Positions 51,411 to 63,778 are shown, counted from the first letter of the stretch. The stretch is DNA of 64,000 bases from Bradyrhizobium sp. RD5-C2 (GCF_019972155.1 NZ_BOVL01000026.1:1-64000), one strand, 5' to 3'. Program-made: numbers and translations. The notes: generated by a model not told the origin, from the letters alone.

Positions 51411-51462
51411 GCGTTTTCGAGCGAAGTGGGTACCGCTTCGCGTGAAGAAAACGCGTCAAAAG
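51411..51462. repeat. GCGTTTTCGAGCGAAGTGG repeat (copy 2)
   Basis: Same element as 43745-43796, here intergenic, nine bp after the two-repeat protein gene. The inverted ends GCGTTTTC and GAAAACGC allow a hairpin. Confidence 0.85.
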
Positions 51463-51495
51463 AAGAATCTGGAATTTCTAGCGACAGAACAGAAG

Positions 51496-51531
51496 AGCCC
51501 CGCCCGGAGGGGAGGCCGGGCGGGGCTTTCT
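51496..51531. terminator. Strong hairpin terminator, probably bidirectional
   Basis: A perfect 12-bp stem AGCCCCGCCCGG (51496-51507) / CCGGGCGGGGCT (51516-51527) with an 8-nt loop, followed by TTTCT on the plus strand and preceded by a purine run that gives a T-rich tail on the minus strand. It sits between convergent genes ending at 51401 and 51608. Confidence 0.85.
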
Positions 51532-51607
51532 GGTCCGGTCGAACTGCGCGCACATCCGCTTGCGCGGCGCCCGGACTGTTCGTTCAGGCGATCATGCTGA
51601 AGCTGAG

Positions 51608-51967
51608 CTACTCGACCACCTGAACGATCCGCCGCGAACGCGGCTCGACCAGAACGGTCTCGCCATTCACGACGGTGTAGCGATAGGGCGTCGCGCCGAA
51701 CCGTTGCGGCACGTCGTAATAAGTTACGCCGGCATCCGGCAGCACGGTGCCGACCACGACGCGATCCGGAACGGCGTAGTTCGGCACGCGCTCGCGCACG
51801 ATGTATTCGCGGAACGCCGGGCGCTGCTCAACCGCAATGCCCTCGTCATCCTCGACGGCAACCGGCGGGCCACCGCGGACAATGCCGACGGTCTGGGCCT
51901 GTGCGGCAACAGCCGGCACCGTGATCGCAGCAGCAACCGCTGCAACGGCAAGTATTCTGTTTCGCAT
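51608..51967 (-). CDS. DUF1236 family exported protein
   Basis: A 119-residue protein from ATG 51967: signal peptide MRNRILAVAAVAAAITVPAV cleaved at AQAQ, then a region with the DUF1236 pattern (REYIVRERVPNYAVPDRVVV, DVPQRFGATPYRYTVVNGET, LVEPRSRRIVQVVE). This family is common in alphaproteobacterial envelopes and has no known biochemical role. An ATG 12 bp upstream is possible. The gene is convergent with the two-repeat protein gene. Confidence 0.82.
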   Translation of the reverse strand: MRNRILAVAAVAAAITVPAVAAQAQTVGIVRGGPPVAVEDDEGIAVEQRPAFREYIVRERVPNYAVPDRVVVGTVLPDAGVTYYDVPQRFGATPYRYTVVNGETVLVEPRSRRIVQVVE

Positions 51968-52203
51968 GGCTCGCTCCATTCTTTTAACGCGCGCGCCGAC
52001 CTTCGCCGATGCGCACGGCGAGCCAATGCATCTGGTGTGGCGATGTTCCGGAAAAACCGCCGCCACATACGCGGCAATTTGGAGCAATTTTCGTGAGTTG
52101 CGGGAACTCGCAGGCCGTGACGGACGTCTTGATGTGGAAACCCCCGCAGCGGATAAACTGCCGCTCGATTCGCTCCTCCAAAAACCGCCGGAGAAACACT
52201 TCA

Positions 52204-52359
52204 ATGGTCATCACCGCTGGGCATTTGCCGCACATTGTCGCTCTGATCGCAGGCGTCCTGATCCTGATCATGCCGCGGCTGCTCAACTACATCGTCGCGA
52301 TCTACCTGATCTTCGTCGGGCTCGTGGGAATGGGGCTGCTGCGCTGGCTGCACCTGTAG
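52204..52359 (+). CDS. DUF3096-type small membrane protein
   Basis: A 51-residue protein from ATG 52204 with GGAG at a 10-base distance. Two hydrophobic segments (LPHIVALIAGVLILIM and LLNYIVAIYLIFVGLVG) form the pattern of the short DUF3096 membrane proteins found widely in proteobacteria. Function unknown. It lies 92 bp before ppdK. Confidence 0.75.
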   Translation: MVITAGHLPHIVALIAGVLILIMPRLLNYIVAIYLIFVGLVGMGLLRWLHL

Positions 52360-52450
52360 CGGGAAAGCGGGGTTTCGCGGCTTGCGCGGAACCCCCCAAA
52401 ATGGTGTAAGGCGCGCATCTTCGACCCCTCTTTTCGGATTGTTGTCTGAC

Positions 52451-55354
<2,904 letters not shown>

Positions 55355-55380
55355 GTGATCGCGCAGCGGCCAACAAAGTC

Positions 55381-55411
55381 ATGCCCGGGCTTGTCCCGGG
55401 CATTTTCGTTT
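55381..55411 (+). terminator. Intrinsic terminator after ppdK
   Basis: Stem ATGCCCGGG (55381-55389) / CCCGGGCAT (55395-55403) with a 5-nt loop and a TTTTCGTTT tail. It ends 20 bp before a palindromic repeat. Confidence 0.88.
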
Positions 55412-55430
55412 GAGCACCGCCAGAAGACAT

Positions 55431-55515
55431 CGTCATTGCGAGCGGAGCAAAGCAATCCATCGCGCCGCTTGCGGTGACGTGGATTGCTTCGCCGCTGGCG
55501 CTCCTCGCAATGACG
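55431..55515. repeat. Palindromic repeat, CGTCATTGCGAG family (copy 4)
   Basis: Arms CGTCATTGCGAGCGGAGCAA and CTCCTCGCAATGACG with GCAATCCAT inside. It stands immediately after the ppdK terminator. The rest of the gap to 55752 is AT-rich and presumably the promoter of the cell-wall hydrolase gene. Confidence 0.88.
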
Positions 55516-55752
55516 GAGGCCTGCAACACTTTGTTCACCATCTCCGTTGACCTGTTGTTTACGACTTTCATGCGCCGCGCATTTACCAAGCCGCGTGATG
55601 CGACGCGCGTCGGGTGTGCGATCGCCTGAGTGTAGCGCGCGGGCAACGCCGATTAACTCCGCGGCAACCTAAACAAGTTAGCAACGGGAAAGGTCGAACT
55701 GCGCGGATGTACCGCGTTCGATTGCACTCAGTAAGCGTTGCGTGAGCGTACG

Positions 55753-57234
55753 ATGTTTGTGTCGCGTAACCAGCCGAAGGGCGCACGTCTTGCGCTCTTC
55801 GGTCTCGGTCTCAGCATCTTCGCCTTGATGCCGACCGAGCTCGGATATCAGGATATTGCCTCGCTCCTGGCCCGGCAGCCCGGCGTCGCCGAGCGCTGGC
55901 AGAAGCGCGTCTTCGCCTCCGCGGTCGGCTCCATCCAGGTCGCGACCTACAGCTTCGGCCGTCCGATCGGAACTTCCGCGCCGCAGGATCCGCAAATCCT
56001 GCTCGCACGGCTGGACAGTTCGAGCGTCGACATCACCGGCACGGTGACGCGCAATCCGATCACAGCAACGCCGCCGCGCTACCAGGCATCGGATTTTCCC
56101 AAGGTCGATCGCACCCTGAAGGGCGATCGTCTCGTCGTCGGACGGCCCGACCAGGCCGATCCTGCACAGCCCGCCAATACCGCTCCGGCGAACGAGGATC
56201 CCGCGACGTCGAATGCGTCGGTCAAGGGCATGAAGACCGCGACCGCGCCGGCCGATAACGCGCCGCTCGATCCCGAATTGCAGGAGGCGCTGCGTGCGCC
56301 GCCACTGCCGCAATATACCAAGCCGTCGCCGCAGCAATACGACGTGTCGATGTCGCTCGAGGCCAGCCCGCTCGACGATCTGAAGCCTGTGCCCGCGAAG
56401 CCTGCCGCTGCGCCGCCGGTCGATGCAACGCATGCGCGCGATCCGTTTGCATTCAAGACCGCCAGTCTCTTTTTTGGCTCGTCGCTCGGCACGCCCGAAA
56501 ATCTCGAGCGCTGGCAGCCCGGCGAGGCGCCGGTCGTGGTGGCGCCCGCGGTGCAGCCCGATCCCGACCTGAAGGTGATGGCGTCACTGCCGGTCGATGC
56601 CGACGGCCCGGTCAAGGCCGGTGAGATGGGCGAGAGCATCGCGCCGAAAGGCGAGGTCAACGCCGACGATCAGCACACCAAGACGCCGGCGGAACGGCTC
56701 GGCCTGTTCGACGAGAAATCGCGCGCCAAGTCGGAGAAGTGCCTCGCCGAGGCGGTCTATTTCGAGGCGCGCGGCGAAGCGGTGCGCGGCCAGATCGCGG
56801 TCGCCCAGGTGGTGCTGAACCGTGCGTTCTCCGGCAAATATCCGGAGACGGTGTGCGGCGTGGTCTACCAGAACAAGAATCGCCATTACGCCTGCCAGTT
56901 CACCTTCGCCTGCGACAACATCCCCGACGTGGTCCGCGAGCCCGACATGTGGGACCGCGCCAAGAAGATCTCGAAGGCGATCCTCGACGGCAAATTGTGG
57001 CTGCCGGAAGTCGACCGCTCGACCCATTACCACGCCTATTGGGTGCGGCCGTCCTGGGTCAGTGAAATGAAGAAGACGTACAAGTTCGGCGTCCACACTT
57101 TCTATCGCCCGCGCGCCTGGGGCGACGGCAGCGATGCGCCGAGCTGGGGCAACCCGGCCGAGACCGCCAAGATCTCGGCGCAACTCGCCGAGGCCGCCCA
57201 GAGCTCGGCCGAGCAGGCCAGCGCCAAGCGATAG
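55753..57234 (+). CDS. SleB-type cell-wall hydrolase
   Basis: A 493-residue protein from ATG 55753 (TTG 55738 is an alternative). An N-terminal membrane helix (GARLALFGLGLSIFALMP) is followed by about 270 residues rich in Pro and Ala without clear fold, and then a Hydrolase_2 domain (about 325-445): CLAEAVYFEARGEAVRGQIA, AQVVLNRAFSGKYPETVCGV, QFTFACD and RSTHYHAYWVRP. Catalytic Glu is expected in EARGE. This family degrades peptidoglycan. The anchor and long linker place the enzyme in the periplasm at a distance from the membrane. Confidence 0.88.
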   Translation: MFVSRNQPKGARLALFGLGLSIFALMPTELGYQDIASLLARQPGVAERWQKRVFASAVGSIQVATYSFGRPIGTSAPQDPQILLARLDSSSVDITGTVTRNPITATPPRYQASDFPKVDRTLKGDRLVVGRPDQADPAQPANTAPANEDPATSNASVKGMKTATAPADNAPLDPELQEALRAPPLPQYTKPSPQQYDVSMSLEASPLDDLKPVPAKPAAAPPVDATHARDPFAFKTASLFFGSSLGTPENLERWQPGEAPVVVAPAVQPDPDLKVMASLPVDADGPVKAGEMGESIAPKGEVNADDQHTKTPAERLGLFDEKSRAKSEKCLAEAVYFEARGEAVRGQIAVAQVVLNRAFSGKYPETVCGVVYQNKNRHYACQFTFACDNIPDVVREPDMWDRAKKISKAILDGKLWLPEVDRSTHYHAYWVRPSWVSEMKKTYKFGVHTFYRPRAWGDGSDAPSWGNPAETAKISAQLAEAAQSSAEQASAKR

Positions 57235-57243
57235 CAGCTGATA

Positions 57244-57385
57244 CGTCATTCCGGGATGGCCCGTAGGGCCAGACCTCAGATGCGCGCAGCGCATCGGGGA
57301 ATCCCGATGTAAGGGGCAATCCCTCGAGATTCCCAGATGCGCAATTGCGCATCTGAGGTTCGCTCTTCGCGCGCCCCGGAATGAC
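57244..57385. repeat. Palindromic repeat, GTCATTCCGGG family (copy 2)
   Basis: Opens CGTCATTCCGGGATGGCCCG and closes GCGCCCCGGAATGACAG, with an inner pair of nested palindromes (AGATGCGC..GCGCATCT; GAATCCC..). It is longer than copy 1 at 14924-15003. It follows the cell-wall hydrolase gene by 9 bp. Confidence 0.8.
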
Positions 57386-57490
57386 AGCCGCATAATCTGC
57401 AGAGCTGCCTTGCGAGCGAATATTTTTCTCCGCCTCCTCTTGGGATTTTCATGCATATGCATTAACTCCCCGTAATGTTTCGCGGGGCGG

Positions 57491-57515
57491 TTCCCCCGCA
57501 GCAGTTGCGGGGGAA
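57491..57515 (+). promoter_or_regulatory. Hairpin that covers the ribosome site of the MFS gene
   Basis: TTCCCCCGCA (57491-57500) and TGCGGGGGAA (57506-57515) form a perfect 10-bp stem with loop GCAGT. The 3' arm is the Shine-Dalgarno sequence itself (GGGGGAAG) and the ATG is 6 bp away at 57522, so translation should be blocked when folded. A palindrome ATGCATATGCAT lies further up at 57451-57462. Confidence 0.5.
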
Positions 57516-57521
57516 GACAAC

Positions 57522-58766
57522 ATGGCCGTTACCAGCGGGGATCTTCGACCGACGTCCGGCACCTGGCGCACGCCGCTCGTCATCATCGTCTGTGGCTGTG
57601 CGATCGCGCTGCTGAGTTTCGGCCCACGCTCCAGCCTCGGCTTCTTCGTGCAGCCGATGGGCCGCGAATTCGCCTGGGGCCGCGACGTGTTCGGCCTCGC
57701 CATCGCGCTGCAGAACCTGTTGTGGGGGCTCGGCCAGCCGATCGCAGGCGCCATTGCCGACCGCTTCGGCTTGCTGCGCGTCATGGTCGTCGGCGCCTTG
57801 CTGTACGCCGCCGGCCTGCTGCTGATGCGCTACTCGACCACCTCATTGTCGCTCGACATCAGCGCCGGCGTGCTGATCGGCTTCGGCCTGTCGGGCTCGT
57901 CGTTCAATCTGGTGCTGGCGGCATTCAGCAAGCTGTTGCCGCCGGAGAAGCGCGGCATCGCGCTCGGCGCCGGCACCGCGGCCGGCTCGTTCGGCCAGTT
58001 CCTGTTCGCGCCGTTTGGCGTTGCGATGATCGACAATTTCGGCTGGCAGACCGCGCTCGTCGTGTTCAGCGCGCTGATGCTGTTGATCGTGCCGCTTTCG
58101 CTCGCGCTGGCGACGCCACCCGCCGCGACCGGTAATGTGCCGGCTGTCGACCAGCAGTCGTTCAAGACCGCGCTCGCCGAGGCGTTCGGCCATCGCTCCT
58201 ATGTGCTGCTGGTGCTCGGTTTCTTCACCTGCGGCTTCCAGCTCGCCTTCATCACCATCCATCTGCCGGCCTATCTAGCCGACCGCGGCATTCCGGCGAC
58301 CACCGGCGGCTGGGTGGTTGCGGCGATCGGCCTGTTCAACATCGTGGGCTCGCTCAGCGTCGGCTGGCTGCAGAACTTCTTTCCGAAGCGCTATTTGCTC
58401 TCGGTGATCTACTTTTCGCGCGCGCTGGCGACCGTCGCCTTCATCTCGTTCCCGGTGACGCCGTTCTCGGCGATCGCGTTCGGCGCAGTCTCGGGGCTGC
58501 TGTGGCTGTCGAGCGTGCCGCCGACCTCGGCGCTGGTCGCGCTGATGTTCGGCACCCGCTGGTTCTCCACCCTCTATGGCTTCGCCTTCGTCAGCCATCA
58601 GGTGGGCGGCTTCCTCGGGGTCTGGCTCGGCGGCGTCGTGTTCGAGCAGTATGGCTCCTACACGCCGATCTGGTGGCTGTCGGTGCTGTTCGGCGTGCTG
58701 TCGGCGCTGATCAACCTGCCGATCGTCGAAAAGCCGGTCGTGCGCCCGGTTGCGCAGCCTGCCTGA
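57522..58766 (+). CDS. MFS transporter
   Basis: A 414-residue, 12-helix major facilitator with GPRSSLGFFVQPMGREFAWG after helix 1, loop GAIADRFGLLRVM and the mid-loop region about 195-215. The family around it includes oxalate/formate antiporter-like proteins (LWGLGQPIAGAIADRFG resembles them). Substrate not clear. Its ribosome site lies in a hairpin (57491-57515). The next gene begins 47 bp downstream, possibly in the same transcript. Confidence 0.85.
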   Translation: MAVTSGDLRPTSGTWRTPLVIIVCGCAIALLSFGPRSSLGFFVQPMGREFAWGRDVFGLAIALQNLLWGLGQPIAGAIADRFGLLRVMVVGALLYAAGLLLMRYSTTSLSLDISAGVLIGFGLSGSSFNLVLAAFSKLLPPEKRGIALGAGTAAGSFGQFLFAPFGVAMIDNFGWQTALVVFSALMLLIVPLSLALATPPAATGNVPAVDQQSFKTALAEAFGHRSYVLLVLGFFTCGFQLAFITIHLPAYLADRGIPATTGGWVVAAIGLFNIVGSLSVGWLQNFFPKRYLLSVIYFSRALATVAFISFPVTPFSAIAFGAVSGLLWLSSVPPTSALVALMFGTRWFSTLYGFAFVSHQVGGFLGVWLGGVVFEQYGSYTPIWWLSVLFGVLSALINLPIVEKPVVRPVAQPA

Positions 58767-58812
58767 TGGGTTAAACACTCCCCCGAAACCAGAATTACGG
58801 GGAGTGCTTATC

Positions 58813-59799
58813 GTGGCAACGTTCAAGGCAATCAGGATCGACAAGGCGGACAAGGGTACCACCGCCGCACTGACCCAATTCGACGACGCGGAATTGATGG
58901 ACGGCGACGTCACCGTCCGCGTCGAATGGTCGACGCTGAACTACAAGGACGGCCTGGCGCTGACCGGCAAGGCGCCGGTGGTGCGCCGCTTCCCGATGAT
59001 CGCCGGCATCGATTTCGCCGGCACCGTCGAGCAATCCAGCCATCCCGACTGGAAGGCGGGCGACAAGGTCGTTTGCAACGGCTGGGGCATGGGCGAAACC
59101 CATCTCGGCGCCTATGCTGAAAAGGCCCGCGTCAAGGGCGACTGGCTGGTGCGGCTGCCGGACGGCATTTCGGCCCGTGACGCGATGGCGGTCGGCACCG
59201 CCGGCTATACCACGATGCTCTCGGTGCTGGCGCTGGAAAAGCAAGGTCTCACGCCGAAGAGCGGCCCGGTGGTGGTGACGGGCGCCGCCGGCGGCGTCGG
59301 CTCGGTGGCGATCGCCGTGCTGTCGAAGCTCGGCTATCACGTCATCGCCTCGACCGGGCGGATGTCGGAGGCCGACTATCTCAAGGGCCTCGGTGCCACC
59401 GAGGTGATCGACCGCGCCGAACTGTCGGGTGCCCCCAAGGCGCTTGCGAAGGAGCGCTGGGCCGGCGGCGTCGACAGCGTCGGGTCGACCACGCTCGCCA
59501 ATCTGCTTTCGATGACCAGGTATGGCGGTGCCATCGCGGCCTGCGGCCTGGCGGCCGGCATGGACCTGCCGTCGTCGGTCGCGCCCTTCATTTTGCGCGG
59601 TGTGTGCCTTCTCGGCATCGATTCCGTGATGTGCCCGATCGAGCTTCGCAGGACCGCCTGGCGGCGTCTTGCCAGCGATCTGGATAAGGCAAAACTGGCT
59701 GATATCACTCATGAAATCGCCTTGGACGATGTCATGGGTTATGGCGCGAAAATCCTCAATGGCCAGGTCCGCGGCCGCATCGTGGTAAAAATAGTCTGA
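58813..59799 (+). CDS. AcuI/YhdH-type zinc-free MDR oxidoreductase
   Basis: A 328-residue NADPH-dependent quinone-oxidoreductase-like enzyme of the MDR superfamily. It starts at a GTG (58813) with GGGGAG eight bases upstream, giving MATFKAIRIDKADKG. The NADPH site is VVVTGAAGGVGSVAIAVL near 154-171. The YhdH/AcuI signature includes WSTLNYKDGLALTG and AGIDFAGTVEQSSHPDWKAGD. AcuI reduces acryloyl-CoA to propionyl-CoA; YhdH has similar activity. It is downstream of an MFS gene by 46 bp. Confidence 0.88.
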   Translation: MATFKAIRIDKADKGTTAALTQFDDAELMDGDVTVRVEWSTLNYKDGLALTGKAPVVRRFPMIAGIDFAGTVEQSSHPDWKAGDKVVCNGWGMGETHLGAYAEKARVKGDWLVRLPDGISARDAMAVGTAGYTTMLSVLALEKQGLTPKSGPVVVTGAAGGVGSVAIAVLSKLGYHVIASTGRMSEADYLKGLGATEVIDRAELSGAPKALAKERWAGGVDSVGSTTLANLLSMTRYGGAIAACGLAAGMDLPSSVAPFILRGVCLLGIDSVMCPIELRRTAWRRLASDLDKAKLADITHEIALDDVMGYGAKILNGQVRGRIVVKIV

Positions 59800-59985
59800 G
59801 GACGTTCAGACTTTACCAACCAAGCTGCTCCAATGTTGCCACGGTTGGTATGGTAAGCAGCGGGTAAAGAGACTTGCGGCATGATCCCGGGGGGCCGGGT
59901 GTCCTCGCGCAGACGTCGAGAAGCGTCGGTGTGGGGATCATGCTCAACAAGGAGCGGGTGCCCGCGCTCGTAAGTGGAGTAGCTC

Positions 59986-60564
59986 ATGCTTGCGCGTTTG
60001 GTGTTGGGGGCCGTCACGGCCGGAGCAATGGTCGTGCCGGCATTCGCAGGCAGCATGAACGCCGATGAGGCCCGCAAGTTCGTCGCGGGCAAGGTGTTCG
60101 CCTTCACCTGTTTCGACGGCACAAGGGGTGCCGGCCGTATCCTCGACGATCTGGGCGCGACAGGCTCGATCCAGTTCTCCGGCTCCGGACCGATCCGCCA
60201 CGTGCGCCTGCCCGGCAATACGCTGCAAATCCGCGGTCAGAGCGTGTGCGCCTCGCTGAAGGGCATTCCGTTCGAACCGTGCTTCAATCTCGACAAGCAG
60301 GACGACCGCACCTTCCGCGGCTCGGTCTCCGGCATGGGCTTCGCCTATTGCGATTTCCATCACCAGGGCGGCCAGCAGATGCTGATGGCACGCGCGGTGG
60401 CGCGTCCGCGTTCGCTGCACCCGCGCACCCGATCCGCGGATGCCTCGCCGACCGAAGTGTCGCGCGTTGAGACGCCGCAGGTCGAAAGGGCGAAGCTCGA
60501 GCCGGTCAAGGCCGAGCCCGCCAAGGTCGAGAGCGCGCCGGAACTACGTCGCTCCACTGACTAA
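59986..60564 (+). CDS. Exported hypothetical protein with Lys/Glu/Pro tail
   Basis: A 192-residue protein with a signal peptide (MLARLVLGAVTAGAMVVPAF cleaved near AFAG). The core (about 22-130) has four Cys (FTCFDG, QSVCASL, EPCFNL, FAYCDF) likely in two disulfides and ends with a short His/Gln segment. The tail is charged, with VERAKLEPVKAEPAKVES. It resembles a conserved group of short exported proteins in Bradyrhizobium of unknown function. The preceding 186-bp gap should hold its promoter. Confidence 0.7.
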   Translation: MLARLVLGAVTAGAMVVPAFAGSMNADEARKFVAGKVFAFTCFDGTRGAGRILDDLGATGSIQFSGSGPIRHVRLPGNTLQIRGQSVCASLKGIPFEPCFNLDKQDDRTFRGSVSGMGFAYCDFHHQGGQQMLMARAVARPRSLHPRTRSADASPTEVSRVETPQVERAKLEPVKAEPAKVESAPELRRSTD

Positions 60565-60701
60565 CATTTCATCTGCGCGCTAGCGGGAATAGCTGCCGAG
60601 CCGTAGTCATACGGATGGCGGTCGCCACGCGTTGATAGCTACTCAATACCTTAGCGTTCGCCGACAGGCGGGATGACGAGGACACCGATTTGAGTAGTCA
60701 T

Positions 60702-60935
60702 ATGGCGCAGTATTTTTTCCGTATCAGTGATGGCGATTACGCTGGTGCGTCCGACCACGCGACGGAGTTTGAGAGCCGTGACGTGGCCTGGGCCGAGATG
60801 ACCAAGGTCTGCGGCAATTTCCTTGGCAGCATTTCGCGCAACATGAAGCAAGACAGCGAATGGCACATGGAGCTGCTCGACGAGAGCCACAAGCCCGTGT
60901 TCAGGATTCGGCTGGTTGCCGAATCCGTCGACTGA
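60702..60935 (+). CDS. DUF6894-family small protein (second copy)
   Basis: A 77-residue protein from ATG 60702 (a TTG at 60690 lacks a ribosome site). MAQYFFRISDGDYAGASDHA then RDVAWAEMTKVCGNFLGSIS and WHMELLDESHKPVFRIRL match the pattern of the DUF6894 member at 10363. The two are diverged paralogues. Function unknown. It is convergent with the DUF2339 gene. Confidence 0.7.
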   Translation: MAQYFFRISDGDYAGASDHATEFESRDVAWAEMTKVCGNFLGSISRNMKQDSEWHMELLDESHKPVFRIRLVAESVD

Positions 60936-60962
60936 GGCGTTCGCCGTTCAGGACGACTAACT

Positions 60963-63662
60963 TCAACCCTCAGCCTGCGGGACAGGCGGAGCGGCCCGCC
61001 TGCGGAACAGGATCCGCTGATACAGCCAGCCGATCGCGACCAGCACGATGCCAAGACACATGAACGACAGCGCTCGGTAGACACCTGACAGCGTCGACAT
61101 GTCGACCAGGAACGCCTTCAGGATCGTAAGCCCGATCACCGCGGCGGAGGCGAGCCGCGCCCGCTCTGAGTTGACGACGATGCCGATGCCGAGCAGCGCG
61201 ACGCCGAACATCAGCCACGCGATCGAATAGGTGTATTGCTCTGCGCCCGTGGTTTCGCCGCGCGTCAGCACCGGTCCATGATAGAGCCTGCGGATTTCGA
61301 ACGTGACGTAAGCGAGCGCAAGCACCAGCGCGCCGGCGGCGATCGTGTTGGCGTAGCTTGCGGGACGATGCCCCGCCACCGCGTAGGACAACAGCAGCGC
61401 CAGCACGGCCGGCAATGCATAGCCGAGCAGCAGCAGATTGATGAAGTTGCCGCCGACGTCCTGCCACCACAGCATCGGGTTCTCCAGCCCCAGCAGCCCG
61501 AACAGGCTGGCAAGGCCGGCGAACGCGGTCAGCAGCACCGCGCCGACATTGTGGACGATGCTGCCGCTGCGCAGCCGCAGCCGCTCCAGCCCGATCGCCA
61601 TCGCCAGCGTCACGCCGACCTGCAACGCGACCTCGGTCAGTCCGGCGCTTTCCCGATAGACGTCGCCGGCATTGACGGCGTGGCGGATCTCCATGAAGGC
61701 GAGCAGCACCGTGAACAGGATCGCGGCGGATTCGACCATGCGCAGCGGGACGTCGTCGCCATTGCGGCGCAGGAAATGGCTTCCCGCCCAGAACGACAGC
61801 GCCGGAGCGCCGTAGCCCCACAGCAGCCAGTTGAAGATCGGCGTGGTGCCGACGGCGTCGCCGGCGATGCGCGGCTCGTAGCCGATCCGCAGCACCACGA
61901 TGCCGGCCAGGATCGCGGCGAGCCAGCGCAGGAACGGGATCGGCCGCTGCACCGACAGCCATGCCGTGCCCATCGACACCAGCGCCAGCGCGATGGTGAG
62001 CCAGCCCTTGTCGAGCGCGAAGGTGAGCGCCAGCGCCAGCGAGGCGAGGGCGCCGGTGGCCGACAGCGCGATCGAGGGCGACAGCTCCGGTCGCTCGCCG
62101 CGCCGGGTCAGTGCTTCGGTCGCGGCCGCGTAGGCGGCTGCGAGCAGCACGGCGAGGATCGCGAACGGGATCGAGCGATCGAGATGCGCGATACGTGCAT
62201 AGAGTGCGACCAGCAGCGCGACCGGCGTGAACACGGCTGCTGCGGCCCAGGTCACCGTGATCTTCGTGGTGGCAAAACGGAATTGCGCGAGGAAGCCGAC
62301 GATGCCGAAGGCGGCCGCGAACAGCGCGGCGGTGACGAGATGCAGCGAGACCGAGCCGTCGGTCGCGGACGAGCCGATGCCCGGGATCGCCCCGCCGGGC
62401 AGCACCAGCATGTCGACGTTGCGGCGGACGGCCCACTCGCCGAACACGATGAAGACGAATGCCGACGCGGCGGCGATTGCGCCGGCAGCGGCGGGCGCGC
62501 GCCAGGCGACGAAAAGGCTGCCCGCCGTCAGCAGCGCGAAGCCGATCATCGCGCTGTCGGCATGCGCGCTGTTGAGCACGATCAGCATCGCGCCGAACAG
62601 ATAGGCCGCGAGCGAGCCCGATGAGATCGGCTCGATCTCCTCGCCATCGCCGTCGGGACCGAACATGAAGCCGCAGACCACGAGCAGCGCCGCCAGCACG
62701 AAGCCCGCGATGACGTGGAAGACGTGCGGCGCGATCATCTCCGGCCCGCATTGCAGGCACGGCAAGGTCCATAGCAGCGCGAAGGCGATCGTCGTGACGG
62801 CGAGCCAGCGCCACAGCCGGATGCGCGCGAGGCAGAACGCCGCCGCCGTGACGATGGCGAGATAAATGTAGAGCGACCAGAAGTCGGGCTTGTCGGACGA
62901 GACCAGGATCGGCGTGACGAAGGCGCCGACGATGCCGAGCCCGGCCAGCGCTGGCCCGTGCAGCAGCGCGGCCGCGAGCGTGGCGAGTGCGACCATGCCG
63001 AGCAGGATGAAGGCGGTTGCCGGCGCGAGGAAACCATACAGCGCGTAAGCAGCGTAGACGGTCGCGAACGCCACTGCGGTGCTGGCGGCGGTGAGGATCG
63101 CCGGAATGTTGGCGACCGGCAGTGCCGCGATGCTGGAGATGCTTTCCTTGCGCCGCGTCCATTCGCCGGCGCCGAGCAAAGCGAGCGCAAATAGTCCGCC
63201 GAGCAGCGTACGCACGCCGGGGCCGAGCAGCCCGGCCTCGATCGAATAGCGCACCATGAAGAAGCCGCCGAGCGCGAGCGTCAGCCCGCCGATCCACACC
63301 ACCCAGCGCGTGCCGAGCGTCTCCTCGAAGCCGGGCGCCGGGGGCGGCGGGGCGGGTGGTTCTGGCAGCGGCGGTGGCGCGGCGCCTGCCGCGGCTTTCT
63401 CTGCATGCGCATCCGGCTCGCTCGCGGCTGCCTCTGGGAGCGGCGGCGGCGCGACGGGAGGCGCTGCAGGAAGCGTCTGCTCGAACGCCTCGAGCGGCGC
63501 CAGCGGTGGCGGCACGGCCGTCCGCGCGGCGGACACGCCCGCGGCCTCGACCGCATCCAGCCGGCGCTGCAGCACCGTAATCTGGCCCAGCGCCTTGCGC
63601 GCGAAAATGATCGCGACAATGGCGATAACGAGCGTGAGGAAATCGAACGGCGAATCGAACAT
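60963..63662 (-). CDS. DUF2339 large membrane protein
   Basis: An 899-residue inner-membrane protein from ATG 63662 with GGAGG upstream. It begins with one helix (DFLTLVIAIVAIIFARKALG), a short coiled-coil, a Pro/Ala-rich stretch (about 45-110), then more than 20 hydrophobic segments with GTRWVVWIGGLTLALGGFFM at the start, which is the DUF2339 signature. Many Arg/Glu between helices suggest cytosolic loops. The function is unknown; relatives are among the largest polytopic proteins with no assigned role. Confidence 0.88.
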   Translation of the reverse strand: MFDSPFDFLTLVIAIVAIIFARKALGQITVLQRRLDAVEAAGVSAARTAVPPPLAPLEAFEQTLPAAPPVAPPPLPEAAASEPDAHAEKAAAGAAPPPLPEPPAPPPPAPGFEETLGTRWVVWIGGLTLALGGFFMVRYSIEAGLLGPGVRTLLGGLFALALLGAGEWTRRKESISSIAALPVANIPAILTAASTAVAFATVYAAYALYGFLAPATAFILLGMVALATLAAALLHGPALAGLGIVGAFVTPILVSSDKPDFWSLYIYLAIVTAAAFCLARIRLWRWLAVTTIAFALLWTLPCLQCGPEMIAPHVFHVIAGFVLAALLVVCGFMFGPDGDGEEIEPISSGSLAAYLFGAMLIVLNSAHADSAMIGFALLTAGSLFVAWRAPAAAGAIAAASAFVFIVFGEWAVRRNVDMLVLPGGAIPGIGSSATDGSVSLHLVTAALFAAAFGIVGFLAQFRFATTKITVTWAAAAVFTPVALLVALYARIAHLDRSIPFAILAVLLAAAYAAATEALTRRGERPELSPSIALSATGALASLALALTFALDKGWLTIALALVSMGTAWLSVQRPIPFLRWLAAILAGIVVLRIGYEPRIAGDAVGTTPIFNWLLWGYGAPALSFWAGSHFLRRNGDDVPLRMVESAAILFTVLLAFMEIRHAVNAGDVYRESAGLTEVALQVGVTLAMAIGLERLRLRSGSIVHNVGAVLLTAFAGLASLFGLLGLENPMLWWQDVGGNFINLLLLGYALPAVLALLLSYAVAGHRPASYANTIAAGALVLALAYVTFEIRRLYHGPVLTRGETTGAEQYTYSIAWLMFGVALLGIGIVVNSERARLASAAVIGLTILKAFLVDMSTLSGVYRALSFMCLGIVLVAIGWLYQRILFRRRAAPPVPQAEG

Positions 63663-63719
63663 CGGGCCTCCGGCAGGACGCGCCGGACCATCGGCCAGCC
63701 GGCCGCCCGTCGCAACCTA

Positions 63720-63767
63720 GAGCATGATCCGGAAAAGTGTGTGCGGTTTTCCGAAAAGATCATGCTC
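63720..63767. repeat. GAGCATGATCCGGAAAAGTG repeat
   Basis: Opens GAGCATGATCCGGAAAAG and closes with its complement GAAAAGATCATGCTC, a widespread Rhizobiales dispersed element. It lies between the DUF2339 start and the next gene's stop. Confidence 0.85.
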
Positions 63768-63778
63768 AAATCAAAGAA

